From Patagioenas fasciata (lineage: Eukaryota > Chordata > Aves > Columbiformes > Columbidae), in assembly GCF_037038585.1 (NCBI RefSeq), contig NC_092520.1:56386501-56450500 (forward strand): DNA of 64,000 nt. Direction: 5' to 3'. Shown here piece after piece: positions 38,501-50,539 of this stretch. A program made the position numbers and the translations under genes. The notes beneath the pieces were generated by a model. The model searched no databases and was not told where the DNA came from. It was given only the letters and a program-made list of their open reading frames with translations. Each line of letters opens with the position of its first letter. The first letter of the stretch is position 1.

Positions 38501-41500
38501 TCTGGAGTTTTGATAGCCTGATAAAACTAAGGGTTTTTTTTGGTTGGTTGGTTTTGTTGGTGTGGTTTGTTTTTGTTTGTTTTTTTTGTTGTTGTTTGTT
38601 TTTTTAATTTTTGTTTTGTTTTGGTTTTTTTGGCACAAAGCCTTTAAATGCTGCAACGGATCTTGTGTATGATTTAGAAAGACTGCAAATGGCAAGCCCA
38701 GTATTGGACAGCTATCTTGATGGATTCGTTAGAAACTTTTTTTCCCTTCTCCTCTGTGGCAAAATAGTCAGCTAAAGATTTTCTTTGTGATCATCACAAG
38801 GTTTGAATTTAGGATGATTTTAAAATTCTGTGCTTTGTCATATAAGTTTTATATATGCTTTGTTCTGTACCATATGGTTGAGAAAGAAAACCTTTAAGAA
38901 ACATGCACTGATTGTGAGACAATTATCAACTATTAATTGACTATTAAAAGAATCTGACTATTAATGTCCCTGATCTATTTGCTTATTTTATTCAGTCATT
39001 TTTCCACTAAGAGAAATCCATCTTTTTTCTTTCTTTCACATGGCTTTGTAAGTCAGTATCTCTGTCATTTAACAGACTAGGCACCTTGAACAGTAAACAC
39101 CTATCTTACTCTGTAATGTACAGGACCTTATATTCTGACTGGTAATTACCTTGATGTTAACTTCTTCAGTTTTTGTTCAGTGGTTTGTTGGGTGAGGTTC
39201 CTGTTGTTTCCATTGCTTGCAGAGCTGTATTTTCAGTGATTGACTGAAGAACAAGTTTTAGGTAACTACAGGCTTGAGCCAGTATTTGTATGAGTCTTGG
39301 CAGCGGTCCTTAATTGTCTTTTTTTGTATCCGTAATCTGATTCAAGGGTGCTCCCTAGAAGGACTGATGTTTTTGTTCAGGCTTCCTTCAGATGTCTTAA
39401 CTACCACTGCTTCCATTAAAAGAAAAAAAAACAACAAAAAGATCTACTCCACAGTTTATGATCTTACTGTTGGGGATCTTTCCTGCTGGTAAACTGGCCT
39501 GTCTAAAACTGATCTAATTCTTCCCTAAATCTTCAAATTTCTCACTCAACTTGCAGACCGTATTGCTGATGTGTTGCTACACTACTATCCTGCAAACAGT
39601 TTGTTCCCTGGCTGCTCTGCTCTGGCGGTCTCTTTGGTTCCCCGGGAAGCTTTTGTTCTGCTCAGGGTCATCCAGTCCTTGTAGAGAGAGTTGCCTGCAG
39701 GATGGAGCCCTTCAGATGGTCTTGCTACGCAGGGGTTTGTCTTCATGGCAATTGCCATTCCAGAAGGATCGTGTTAAAGATCCTAGTTACTGCACCAGTT
39801 AGATACTGGACCAGTAGATCTGTCAGTGTCTCTCTTTGCTTCTGAATTTTAGTATGTCTTCTCTAGCTGCTATCTTTTGTATCATGTAAAATATTCTATA
39901 TGTTTGTTTTATTGAAATACAATTACTCATTATTTTTATTCTGATCTAAAGCAGTTTGTTATTAATAACCTCAAGGTTCACTTTTGTTACCATGTACTTA
40001 GTCATTTTATCTGCGTTAGTAAGGCATGATGACCTTTTTTGGTTGGTATGTCTGTTTTTCGAGCTGAAGGATGATAGCAGAAGTGTGTCTTGGAATTTCT
40101 TGGGTAGGCTAGAGACAAAAAAGGGGAGTAACATACCAAAACATTAGTGGAGGGTGGATTCTGTTCTGTAAGTTGCTAGAAGTGTGTTAGACTATGAAAA
40201 CTTAAAAGCATCACCATTGTTTTTAAAAACTGTCTGTAATAAGGAGTTCATTGATATACTTCTCATCATCCTAAGATTCTTCAAGGAAGCCTGACTTAGC
40301 TACAGCAATTCAGTAAGGTTCTACTATGCCGTACATCCATTAACAGAGGTTCTCTGCTGCATACTCCTTACTGACGGAGACAGCCACTAATTTGTTTTTA
40401 TTAGATGAATGCAACTTTGAAGACTCCTCACTGAATGAATTCATTAAGAGAGCTGTCTAAAGGATATTCCATTTTTGCAGAACATACAAAAAGTCAGAGT
40501 CACTTTGCAAGCTGAGGGCTGTGGTAACATACTATTTATTTCCCTTAAAGCAATACTGCATGTGGCTGTTCTGCTCGTTCTTCATGCTTACAATTTTCTA
40601 ATTGGGGGGAAAATACTTTTAAAGGATTGACTAATCATTCCCATACTTTTAAAAATTACATTGTTTTCCAATAAAGTAAAATATCATTTTTTCCTTAATA
40701 AGATCTGACAACTTCATAGGCAGTTATTTATCGTTTTCCTGATCTAAAGCACTTCAGGCAGTTCAGAACCAACCCCTAGCCTCGCAAAGTGTATACATAG
40801 TATTCCCTGACTACTAACTAGGCCTAGTAATTGCAAGACACGTACTTTCTTGCAAGAAGGGTGAAAATGTCAGGTTCGTGACTCTGTCTGCTTTGTTTGG
40901 TAACAACCTCAGTGATTTTTGTAGTAGTTTTATTTAAACTTGGTGAACAAAGAAGTGTAATTCATGTAGAGGCTGAACTTTCTGAGGCAGTGATACAGGA
41001 AAAACTCTGTAGACTTGGTAAATGGGGATGTAACCCAGGATCCACCAGAGCAAACCTAGGAGATAATGTGGGTGGTGAAACGGCAGGGTTTGGCCTTGCA
41101 CAGAGCTGATAACCACAGGGTAGGAACAGTTTATCCTCTGTCCATGGGATGCTCATGCTGACCTTTCTGCATTGCACTGGCTGAGAATAGTGTAAGCTTC
41201 CCAAGCATGCCAGAGGTGATCTGGGGAAATCTTACTGGGAGAAGGGGAGAATTAGGGCTTGCTAGACACCGGCATGTAGTGTTGTATGAGGCCTTTTTCC
41301 TTTATTCCCCCCCCCCATAGTCCCGTACTGCAAAGATTGTGTTGGTAGATTTTTCAGGATTGTGGTACAGTTACTGAGCAAAATGAGTTCTATTTCTGTA
41401 ATCTGTAACAGCAAGTAGAGTTTAGCAAAATTATTGCCAGGCTAGAAAATAAATAGACTGGTTTATATTTAAGAGTTTATTTTAGCATAGTTAGAACTTC

Positions 41501-42151
41501 AGAACCTTTCTGGTGTGAACCTTTTATTCTACATAGGAGTTGCTGTGTGCAGCTGGGATGCCTGCACGTGTTCCAGGGATTGCTCATACCTCTCGCAAAG
41601 TGTTACCCCAGCTGGTCAGTTAAAACTCGCAGTTGGTACCATAGTCATTATCTCCTCTTTAGTACCGTTTTATGAACACTTGAGAAGTTGGCATAAGTTG
41701 CATTGGTATAGCCTTGTCTTGATTTTTGCAGAAACATCACTTCTTTTCAGGCAGAGATATTCCAGGTGGCATTTCTTGGAGAGGCAGAAGGGAAAAGGGG
41801 CTTCCATGTCTCTCTTTAGGTAAATGGTCTTTCTTCCAACACTTGCTTTTTCTGTGCTTGATTCCTTGATAATCATCTCACTTAAAGCATCCTTTGTGGC
41901 AGTGACCCACAGAGATTGGTGTTCTTTAGCTGCATGCAACTTGAAATTCAGCCTCTACTTGTAAGAAAACAGAAACTGAGCAGCATTTTTACTTCTGTAA
42001 CCTTTCAAAGTTTCAAGACGTAGAAACATCGGGACCATTATGATTTCTTTCCAAAGCAGGGGAGAAACACCCCTCTTTCTAAAACATTCCAGCACGCTTA
42101 CGGGCTATATTTGCGTAGATAGATAGAGAATCTCCTGTAGCATAAAACAGA
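32551..42151. other. non-coding sequence, putative FARP1 intron
   Basis: About 9.6 kb with no gene or clear transposon recognised. A G/T-rich tract lies at about 38528-38632 and a C9 run at 41309-41317. Scattered ORFs below 110 codons lack recognisable features. Confidence 0.6.
38528..38632 (+). repeat. G/T-rich low-complexity tract
   Basis: About 105 bp of ggttggttgg, tttgtttgtt and poly(T) with almost no A or C. Confidence 0.8.
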
Positions 42152-42660
42152 ATCATCAAATGGTTGAGGTTGGAAGGGACCTCTGGAGATGATCTAGTCC
42201 AACCCACCTGCTATAGCAGGTTCACCCAGAGCAGATCACACAGGAATGTGTCCAGGTGGGTTTTGAATGTCTCCAGAGAAGGAGACTCCACAACCTCTCT
42301 GGGCAGCCTGTTCCAGTGCTCTGGCACCCTCAAAGTAAAGAAGTTTCTCCTCATGTTTAGATGGAACCTTCTGTGTTTCAGCCTGCGCCTGTTGCCCCTC
42401 ATCCTGTCATTGGGCAGCACTGAAAGGAGTCTGGTCCCATTCTCTTGACACCCACCCTTGAGATATTTATAGCATAAATAAGGTCTTCTCTCCACTTTCT
42501 CTTCTCCAGGCTGAACAGACCCAGCTCTCTGTGTCTCCTCATAAGAAAGATGCTCAAGTCCCCTCATCATCTTTGTAGCCCACTGCTGGACTCCCTCCAG
42601 TAATTCCTTGTCCTTCTTAAACTGGGGAGCCCAGAACTGGACACAGTACTCCAGAAGGCT
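42151..42660 (-). mobile_element. CR1 LINE fragment with ORF2 C-terminus, minus orientation
   Basis: The plus strand begins with the reversed CR1 3' end (cagaatcatcaaatgg, then ggttggaagggacctctgga). The minus strand encodes the end of the CR1 reverse-transcriptase protein: [46 protein letters not shown] and [20 protein letters not shown]. The 151-codon frame at 42211-42666 is mostly open but the segment between 'LSYEE' and 'YKYLKGG' departs from the usual protein, suggesting indels. It is 5'-truncated, as most CR1 copies are, and is not a functional gene. Confidence 0.95.
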
Positions 42661-44544
42661 GTTCATTTACAGTCATATTCTGGGGCCTGGTTGAGGGAGA
42701 GTGGGTTTTGTGGCTGCTGCACGTCATGTCCCTGTGTGCGCTTCCCTGGAGCCCCTGAGAGTCTGGGGGCTCTGCTGGGTGGCCTGGTGGCTGCTGTGCC
42801 CTCCCTGCCACAGCCACACAGGTTTGGAGAGAGCCGAAACAGGGAGCTGGGAAAGCACTGAGACACTGGCAAAGAAAATGCTGAACTTCTTCGTTGCATT
42901 TTCTTTAAATAGTAATGAGAGGTCAGACCCTGAATGCTGGCAGCAGTCTGCTAGTACTTCACGATTTTGAGTAAAGTTGTTTCAGTTTGGAAGGAATAAC
43001 TGGGAAACGTTAATTTAAAATCTGTAGTGTGAGGTGACTGCAACATTCATATAGAGCTTGTGAAGCAAAGCTCTGGATGATAACCAGGTTGGAACCAGGG
43101 CGGATAAAAAGAATGTGAAAGTCTATTTTTAAAAAACCCTTTCCTGTTCAGTATAAGAATGGCAAATTAAATGTGAACCATGATAACTACTTTTGGGAAG
43201 GCCTTACCCATACCTGCTATTTTCACTTAAATAAAACACTTGATATCAGTGGCTCCTTAAATGAAGTAGGTCAAATGATGCACCATTTGTATTGTCATTT
43301 ATCATATACATTGTGTACAGTCATTTAAAATACATAACGGGGAGCTACCCTTTACATTTTTTAGATCTCTGTTTTAGTGTCTTTACAGTGGATGAAGCTC
43401 TGCATTTTTACATTTTTCCAAGTGTAAGTACTTTTCATTTTTTGAGAAGCAGAAAAGCTTTTGAATTATGTGTTTACTTTCAATTTAGCTACCAGATGCA
43501 GAGAGGATATTTTCTTTTTGAATAAGCTCAGGACTGAGAACTCATCTGGGAGCTCAGAAAATAGGAAAGTGTTTTCTTCTTCCTTTGTCCCTTTTCATCT
43601 TTGAACAAAATCAGATGGGAGAAAATTAGGATTATGTGCATTAAAGCTTGAAGCACACAAAGAATTCCAGGTATCTAACTGAAGGCATCATTCAAATTAG
43701 GTATCTCACAGGCTTAGTGTTTTTCAGATAACTAATAGAATTTCTTCATGTTTCAGTAAATCTGACTATTAGTGAATTGAAAAATTAATTATGGTCACCA
43801 GATCTTAATCTCTGCATTGTATAATGAATCACTCTCCTTTAAATAGCAGTCTTGTTTGTGGTAAAGTTGTGGCGTTTTTTTTTTTTCATTTTTCTGATGC
43901 ATTTTTAGGGTGACTTTTAAGACATCTTGGTGGTTTAAGTTTAGCTCCTTCTGAATGCAGTGCATTGATAGCCATAGTAAAATTGGCATGTCAGTATAAA
44001 GAAACAAATCCACTGCTGATTTCTAAGACAAAAGGTGTAAAAGCAATGAAAATAAACAAGACTATATAACACTTAGAAAAAATGTGTTGATATTGTGTAA
44101 CCTGGTGGTTATGGAAAAAGAGGTATCAATGTAAATGTAAAGACTATAATTGCAAATGAAGCTTTGAGATTTATCAACTGATAGAAATGAAAATGACAAA
44201 GGCAATTTTAACATAAGGTTTTGTGCTCACTAATGTGTTTACTTTCCAATAATTACTTAAGCCATCTGTTTCACCATTCATTTGGACCATAAAATTTATC
44301 TAAAAATACTTCAAAAATAGTCTTATGCTGTCTTTGTTTCATGTAATAGTAGAGCATGTATTCAGTCATGGAGGAGAGTCAAAAGGAACACTGCCAAGCT
44401 GCAGACTACAACATAACTTTATCTTAAAGGCTGAAGGACAGATATAAAGAAAAGCTTTTTTGTTATGACTTGCACTTTGCTGCTGAAGAATAACCAGTTA
44501 TTTCCAAACAAGGCCCATGTATTTGGTTTACATGGCAAAGTTTT
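42661..44544. other. non-coding sequence, putative FARP1 intron
   Basis: Nothing recognised apart from a short GC-richer stretch just after the CR1 (42680-42860) and a T-run at 43876-43887. Confidence 0.6.
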
Positions 44545-44840
44545 GGTAGTTGTGGGGGGCTGCAGGGGTGGCTTCTGTGAGAAGCTACTAGAAGCTTCCC
44601 CCATGTCCCATGGAGCCAATGCCAATTGGCTCCAAGGTGGACCTGCTGCTGGCCAAGGCCAAGCCCATCAGTAACGGCAGTAGCACTTCTGAGATAACAA
44701 AGTTAAGAAGAGGGGAAAAACTGCTGGGCAACAGCAGCTGGAGAGGGGAGTGAGAACATGTGAGAGAAACAGCCCTGAAGCCACTCAGGTCAGTGAAGAA
44801 GGAGGGGCAGGAGGTGCTCCAGGCACCAGAGCAGAGATTC

Positions 44841-45238
44841 CTGTACAGCCCATGGTGATGCCACCTGTCCCCTGCAGCCCATGGAGGTCCATGGTGGAGC
44901 AGAGATCCACCTGCAGCCTGTGAAGAACCCCACACCAGAGCAGGTGGATGCCCAGAGGAGGCTGTGACCCTGTGGGAAGCCCATGCTGGAGCAGGCTCCT
45001 GGCAGGACCTGTGGCCCCATGGAGAGAGGAGCCCACGCTGGAGCAGGTTTGCTGGCAGCACTTGTGACCCTGTGGGGAACCCAGGCTGGAGCAGTCTGTT
45101 CTGAAGGACTGCACCCCATGGAAGGGACCCACACTGGGGTGGTTCATGAAGAACTGCAGCCTGTGGGAAGGACTCACATTGGAGAAGTTCATGGAGAACT
45201 GTCTCCTGTGGGAGGGACCCCAGGCTGGAGGAGGGGAA
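44841..45238 (+). repeat. internal LTR minisatellite, ~45-bp unit, 8-9 copies
   Basis: Repeated units of the form 'ctgcagcc(t/c)gtggga...cc...(c)ayrctggagcag' begin near 44841, 44872, 44911, 44961, 45006, 45060, 45107, 45152 and 45197, with spacings of 31-54 and mostly 45 bp. The 45-bp period is a multiple of three, which keeps frames open over the array on both strands. Confidence 0.85.
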
Positions 45239-45460
45239 GAGTGTGAGGAGTCCTCTCCTGAGGAAGAAGGAGTGGCAGAAACAAGGTGTGATGAACTGAC
45301 CACACCTCCCATTCCCCATCCCCCTGCACTGCTGTTGGGGAGGAGGTAAAGAAAATCAGGAGCAATGTTAAGCCCAGGAAGAAGGGGAAGGGTGTGGGGA
45401 AGGAGTTTTAAGATTTAGTTTTTATTTCTCATTATCCTGCTCTGATTTGATTGATATAAT

Positions 45461-45466
45461 AATAAA
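45461..45466 (+). terminator. LTR poly(A) signal
   Basis: AATAAA lies in the 3' half of the LTR and is followed by a GT-containing stretch (ttgagtctgttttgcctgtg). This position is typical for the retroviral R region. Confidence 0.55.
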
Positions 45467-45660
45467 CTGATTTCCCCAAGTTGAGTCTGTTTTGCCTGTG
45501 ACAGTAGCTGGTGAGTGATCTCCCTGGTCCTTATCTCAAACCCTCCAGCCTTTTGCTGCTGAGTTTCTCTCTCCTCTCCAGCTGAGGATGGGGAGTGATA
45601 GAGCAGCTTTGGTGGGCATCCAGCATCCAGCCAGAGGCAACTCACCAGATACTGCTACTA

Positions 45661-48600
45661 GTCCTGGTCTGGGAAGAGAATGGAATATTTTCAGTTGGAA
45701 GTGACATAAAATGATTATGAGATGTATGAGTGTCAAACATACTTTCTGTGTGCTTGTCTGTGTTTGAGAGATTTTTCACCTCATTTTGCCTTGCAGACTA
45801 ATTTGTACATGGCTGATAGTGTACTCAGATGAAATTTCTCTCCCCTACACTTGTGAACTTGAATTTCCTGCCATTTCACATGTTGTGGGGAGAATGAAAT
45901 AACCTGCAAGCAGATCCTCCCAAGCACAATTCCTGGAAACTGTACACTGTTGTGGGCATGTTTATTTTCTACTTGTCTCCTTGCTGTGATAACCTCAGCT
46001 TTTTGAGGAAGGGAGCAGTTTATTTAAAAACCTGTTATAGCAAAAAATCATTTACAAAAGCAACAGCAGATCCCTTCATGTTGCTGAATTTTCTTTTCCT
46101 TTGCAGAGACTAGGGAGAGTTTTTCTGTGAGTCTGATCAAAGGATACCTGGGGTCTAAAGCTACATTACTCTGTACTGTTAGATTTTTTCAGCAGAGACA
46201 AGACTGAAAACAAACTCAAAATGAAACAATCTCGTATGTGCTGAAAGGAATTGAAAAGGGCTGTATGTGAACTTTCCTTTTTGGAGTGGTCAGGAGCTCA
46301 GTCCAGTCTTCAGGCTCCATTTTTGTTTGTGGTCCAAGGCTGCTTTGCCTTCAGGATTTAGTGAAGTTAAAGGATAAAGAAAAACTCTTGGTGATGTGAT
46401 GGGGCTTTGCAGTGTTTTTTCATGCCCCCCTGGCTGCTCCCCTTGTGGTTACATCCAAGCCTTAATGTTACATTATTGAGACTTTTTTCATTTTTGCTTG
46501 GATGCTACTTGGACACTGCACAGATAGGTCTGCTGACCTCCTTTCACAATATGAAAACTTAAGCAATTCTTCTTTCTGCGATTTGATCTAGAAGGGATAG
46601 TCATACTGGTGGCAGTGGTTCCCAGAACATTAATCTCTGATTTATGTGTAGTCACAGATCCTTGCAAAGACAACTGGAATGACATTTGGGTTAATTGAGG
46701 GAGCAGTTAAATACCCTTTTGTTTAGGTGAGACAATAGCCTCAGAAATATTTTTTTTTTTCTTAGCAATTGTCTTGTGAGACCAAACACAAAGACTTGTG
46801 CTGAGCAGTTAGAGCACTGCTGGTGGTTGGCTTCATTGTCTGACTCCTTGACTGTGATTCCTGAACAAAACAAAGCAGCATATTAAAAACTGTGTCTTTT
46901 TATGACAGTGAATGTTGTATTACTATAACGAAAAGGATTTAGCAAATTTCCATAGAAAACATTCTTTGCTACAGCAGTTCAGCTTGCAAATTGAACCTGG
47001 ATACAAAGGAGGCTTGTGATTGCAGAGATACCTTGTAGACAACCTGTCTCAAACACCTACCAGTTTAGAGGAGCAAAGTCTAGAGGTTATATATAAAAAC
47101 ACATGGGGGCAGAAGGTGTAGTACCCTCAAAATACCCTTTCAGGAATTAAAACCATGTCAAGAATACATCTGATATTGGCCAAAGGATGAACTTATGGCA
47201 AAGTTTCCTGTTGGTGAGAAGGTTTTGCAGAAAGCTGTGGGATTTGTTTGAAAAGTGCCAGGATCATAAGCTGCTGAAATTGGAAGCATGAAAGGAATTT
47301 TAGTGTCTGAAAAAACCCAGGACAGACAAATATATCTTAACATTAACTTCAAAGGGTCTGTAATACAGAGGAAGTTGTTAAGGCCAATTTTTGACTTTGT
47401 TTAGTACAAAAGGGGAAGAGTTGGTGCTGAAAGCAGAAGAGCATAGAACAAGGTAATACAGGCTGCTGGCGTGAGAAGGAGGAACTGGCCTTTCTTTTGT
47501 AAGATAGTTTTCAACTATCTTCTATTCTGACTAAACAGGTGAGCATACTAATCAGGTCTGTTTTTCATTAATCTTTTATACTTGCCATAAAAATGCCCAG
47601 TGGTGGATCCTGTGACAGAATCATCGTGATTCTGGGTGTTAAGAGGAGAGCAGGGGTCAGGACTTCTAATGGCCCATCTCTCTTCAATTGCACTGGCTAA
47701 AAGTGGCCCCAGAAAAATGAAATACTTGCTATTAAATGATTCAGAGTCATATATTCTCTTCTGTATTTAGCACTGGTAAGTTACAGATTAGTACCAGTGA
47801 AACATTTATGGAGATGTGCCTTGTTCTGTCTATTTGAAAACAAAGCAACGATGCTTTTATTTAAGAAATCGTCTCAGAATTAGTGGGAGCTCAGAGGCAT
47901 GAAAAGAGAAATGAGGTATCAGGAGCTAGACTAGAGATGTAGTCCAAATGCTCCTACAGTTTTGCAGAGATTGTAGATAAGGCAGAGTGTTGTGGGAATA
48001 CAGTGCTGTCACAAGAGGCAGGGCAGTTATGCGATGTTCATGCTCTGGATGGAGTTGCATTTTAGTGAGATAAGTGATGCTGGTTTGAAATCATAGTGGA
48101 GAAGTAGAGGTGAGTCATCAAATCAGTCATCTTAGTGCCAGTATTGAAATTTGTGGGATAATCACTGAGCTAAGACAACTAAGCCTAAGAACGTGATAAA
48201 ATAAGCCCTAACAGACTTACTGCCATCTGACAAGTGGTGCTAATATCTCAAGGAAGAGTTGACCTCTTCACATAACAGCATAAGGCATGTCAGTGACTGA
48301 GCTTTGTTGTTTAACAAGCTGCTCAGATGTATTTCATATCATGCTATGAGTTACTGTGTTATCTTCTACTGCAGGAAGGAAAGTGTGGGCAACTGTTCCG
48401 TTGCAAGTCTGTCGTAGGAGCCAGTAGGAACCAGTTATGGTTTTATGTGGAGGTTTATGTGGTCAGCACTGTACAGCTGAGCTCCTGGATGGTGGATGAA
48501 GTTGATCTCCAGTCTCTGTGGCTTTGATTTTTGTGGAACAGGAAAGCCACCATCTACTGTAGCAGTTATGGGGCAGCTGAGATGGCATTTGAGGCCATGT
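45661..48600. other. non-coding sequence, putative FARP1 intron
   Basis: No gene or repeat family recognised. A perfect 8-bp-arm inverted repeat (cagaatca-tcg-tgattctg) lies at 47616-47634. Confidence 0.6.
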
Positions 48601-49192
48601 TGAGGGTTTGATTGCGGGGTGACAATCAAACCCTGGCAGATGTATTGTTAACCCCCTTTCGCCCTCCTTCCCCCTTTTGCCCCTCCCTCTCCCCCCTTCC
48701 CACTCAGGACAGGCGATCGGGAGGGAAAGAAGGACAGAGAGAAGAGAGTTGGAAAAATTAAAGATGTTTTACTAATGCTGCTAATAAGAATAGAGAAAAT
48801 AATACAAAATATACAAAACCAATCTTGAAAGTCTCAGCAACTGCAGAGCCGGCACCCAAAGTCCTGGATTGGACTCTGCAGCCAACCGGAGCTGGATTCA
48901 GTCTCTCACTAGGCCTCAGTTCGCAGGGACGGCCAGCAAGGTCCTCTCCTAATGTCGGCCATAAGCAAAAGGGATGAGATCCTTGTGATCTCCCACTTCT
49001 ATATGAAGTATTCACGTGAATGGGATGTTATACACAGTTGGTCAGTTTCTTGGTCACCTTTTTCTCGTTGCCCCTCTCACGAGAGGTGCATCCATGCCTA
49101 TCAATAACTTCACATCCCATTGCTGTTTACCAAAACGTGTATCTGGTTTTCCAGGAAAATGCAACTAATATGAAAGCTTTAGCTGATGGGCA
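48601..49192 (-). mobile_element. avian endogenous retrovirus LTR, minus orientation
   Basis: Read on the minus strand, the element has a TATA-like 'gtgtataac' (plus coordinates about 49026-49034), then 'gtccaatccaggactttggg', 'gagactttcaagattggttt' and 'tattttgtattattttctct', then 'ccaactctcttctctctgtc'. It ends in '...caatcaaaccctca', i.e. the expected CA terminus. This order matches an LTR type I recall from passerine genomes. The 5' boundary near 49192 is approximate and no target-site duplication was verified. No viral genes adjoin it, so it is probably a solo LTR. The 85-codon minus-strand ORF inside is incidental. Confidence 0.6.
48604..48633. repeat. perfect 11-bp-arm inverted repeat at the LTR 3' end
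   Basis: Arms gggtttgattg (48604-48614) and caatcaaaccc (48623-48633) flank an 8-nt loop. It lies within the last 33 bp of the minus-strand LTR. Confidence 0.95.
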
Positions 49193-50539
49193 AATTCACT
49201 AAAAGAGAAACAGGTTTGTATTTGTGTGTGTGTGTGTGGTTGTGTGGTGGTGTTTTGTTTTGCTTGTTTGTTTTCAATGTGGTTTTTTTTTCTATGAAAC
49301 TGTATGTGCCTGTGTATGGAACACAATACAAAAGTGTTAGAGATGGTGTGTGGAAGCAGAGAGTGCATGAGGCAAGAGAGACATTGTTGAGCAGGCAGCT
49401 ATCTGGAAAGAGATTTCAAGCTGGTAGTTTTTGCATGACTGATTCCCACTTTCCAGGGGAAGGATTTCACCTGGGTTTCAGCTCTATCAGTTTCTCCCAA
49501 GAGAAATAACACACCTAAGCTCTAAATATTTTCTAGGTACTTGAACTAAAAATGAGTGATACTGAGAAATGCAAATTCACTTCTCACTGGTAGCTCACTT
49601 AGTATTTCTGAAAGGGGACCAAAGTTTATATTCTTTCTTTAAGACACTTTAAGCACGTTTTTAACAACAGGTGAGAAATCCAACATGTTAGTTGCTATGC
49701 ACAGAACATAATTGTATTTATAATGTGGTGGTAAGGCTGTGCAAGTGGGCATATATCTCACCTTATGAGTGGCTGTATAAATCTGTATAAATGGCCTCAT
49801 CAAGAGGCCATTTTCTTGACATTTCCCAGATTTGTAGTTTGCCTGCCAGCCATTTTAGAACATTTTTGGAAGGAGAGCTGTGTGAGTGGCATGAGACATG
49901 AAGGCAGAACAAGCTTGAATGGATGCTGCTTGGAATGTCTTCCCTTGCAAATTAGATTTCAAAACCCTGCAGAGGTAGAGTGGCCCCTTTGTTCTTTCTC
50001 CTTCATCTTCCTCATCCCCTTCTGCTACTGCTCTTTAGAAACTGTGCAACTTCGCAAATAACTTTCAAATTCACTAGCACAGCACTGTAATTGAGCTTCG
50101 CCACCAAAAGCAGGGATAGGAGATTTGTATAACCCATCTCTAATGAGGTTTTTAGTACAAGGACATGACACAGAAATATGTAAATCCTATTGCTGACCAC
50201 ACCTATGCCAGTCTAGAAGCATGCAGTGCAACAGTGTTTGTGTAACAGGAACATGTTTAATCAAGTGCAGCTCTCCAATAAGAAGCCAACTTTTGTCTGT
50301 CTTGTGCCTTCAGCAACTGCTGCTTATGGATGTTCCCTCACAACCTGGGGGCAAACCTCAAGAAGAGAGTGGAAGAGGTAACATTATAGAAGATGGACAT
50401 CAAAGATGGGGCTTCTCAGCACTGCTGAAGATGCTTGCGCCTGTAACATGGGATTTAGCCCAATATTTCCAGCCAGAGCTTTGGTTTAGCCGAACATCGT
50501 ACTTCTCATAATGTCTAGTAGTAATGCTTAGAGTGGGGG
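49193..50539. other. non-coding sequence, putative FARP1 intron
   Basis: A (TG)n-like stretch occurs at about 49221-49255 followed by G/T-rich sequence. Nothing else recognised. Confidence 0.6.

Larger units (their letters stand above)
44545..45660 (+). mobile_element. avian endogenous retrovirus LTR (probably solo), ERVL-like
   Basis: The sequence matches, from memory, an LTR type common in passerine-like bird genomes. It starts around 'ggggctgcaggggtggcttc', has 'gagccaatgcca', a promoter-proximal 'aacaaagttaagaagaggg', a long repeated middle of 'gctggagcag' units, the poly(A) signal AATAAA at 45461-45466, and a tail 'tgacagtagctggtgagtga' to 'ggtgggcatccagc' ending near 45650. No gag, pol or env sequence flanks it, so it looks like a solo LTR. 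Exact ends, target-site duplication and family name are not fixed. Long minus-strand ORFs here are by-products of the internal repeat. Confidence 0.75.

Noticed and set aside
42211..42666. 151-codon minus-strand ORF as an active CR1 gene
   Set aside because: It is only the C-terminal end of the CR1 protein in a 5'-truncated copy and cannot be functional.
44588..45319. 243-, 175- and 114-codon minus-strand ORFs with 15-residue repeats
   Set aside because: They lie inside the LTR and arise from its 45-bp minisatellite. No retroviral or host protein is recognised.
48758..49015. 85-codon minus-strand ORF
   Set aside because: It lies within the minus-strand LTR, reading through U3/R-like sequence.
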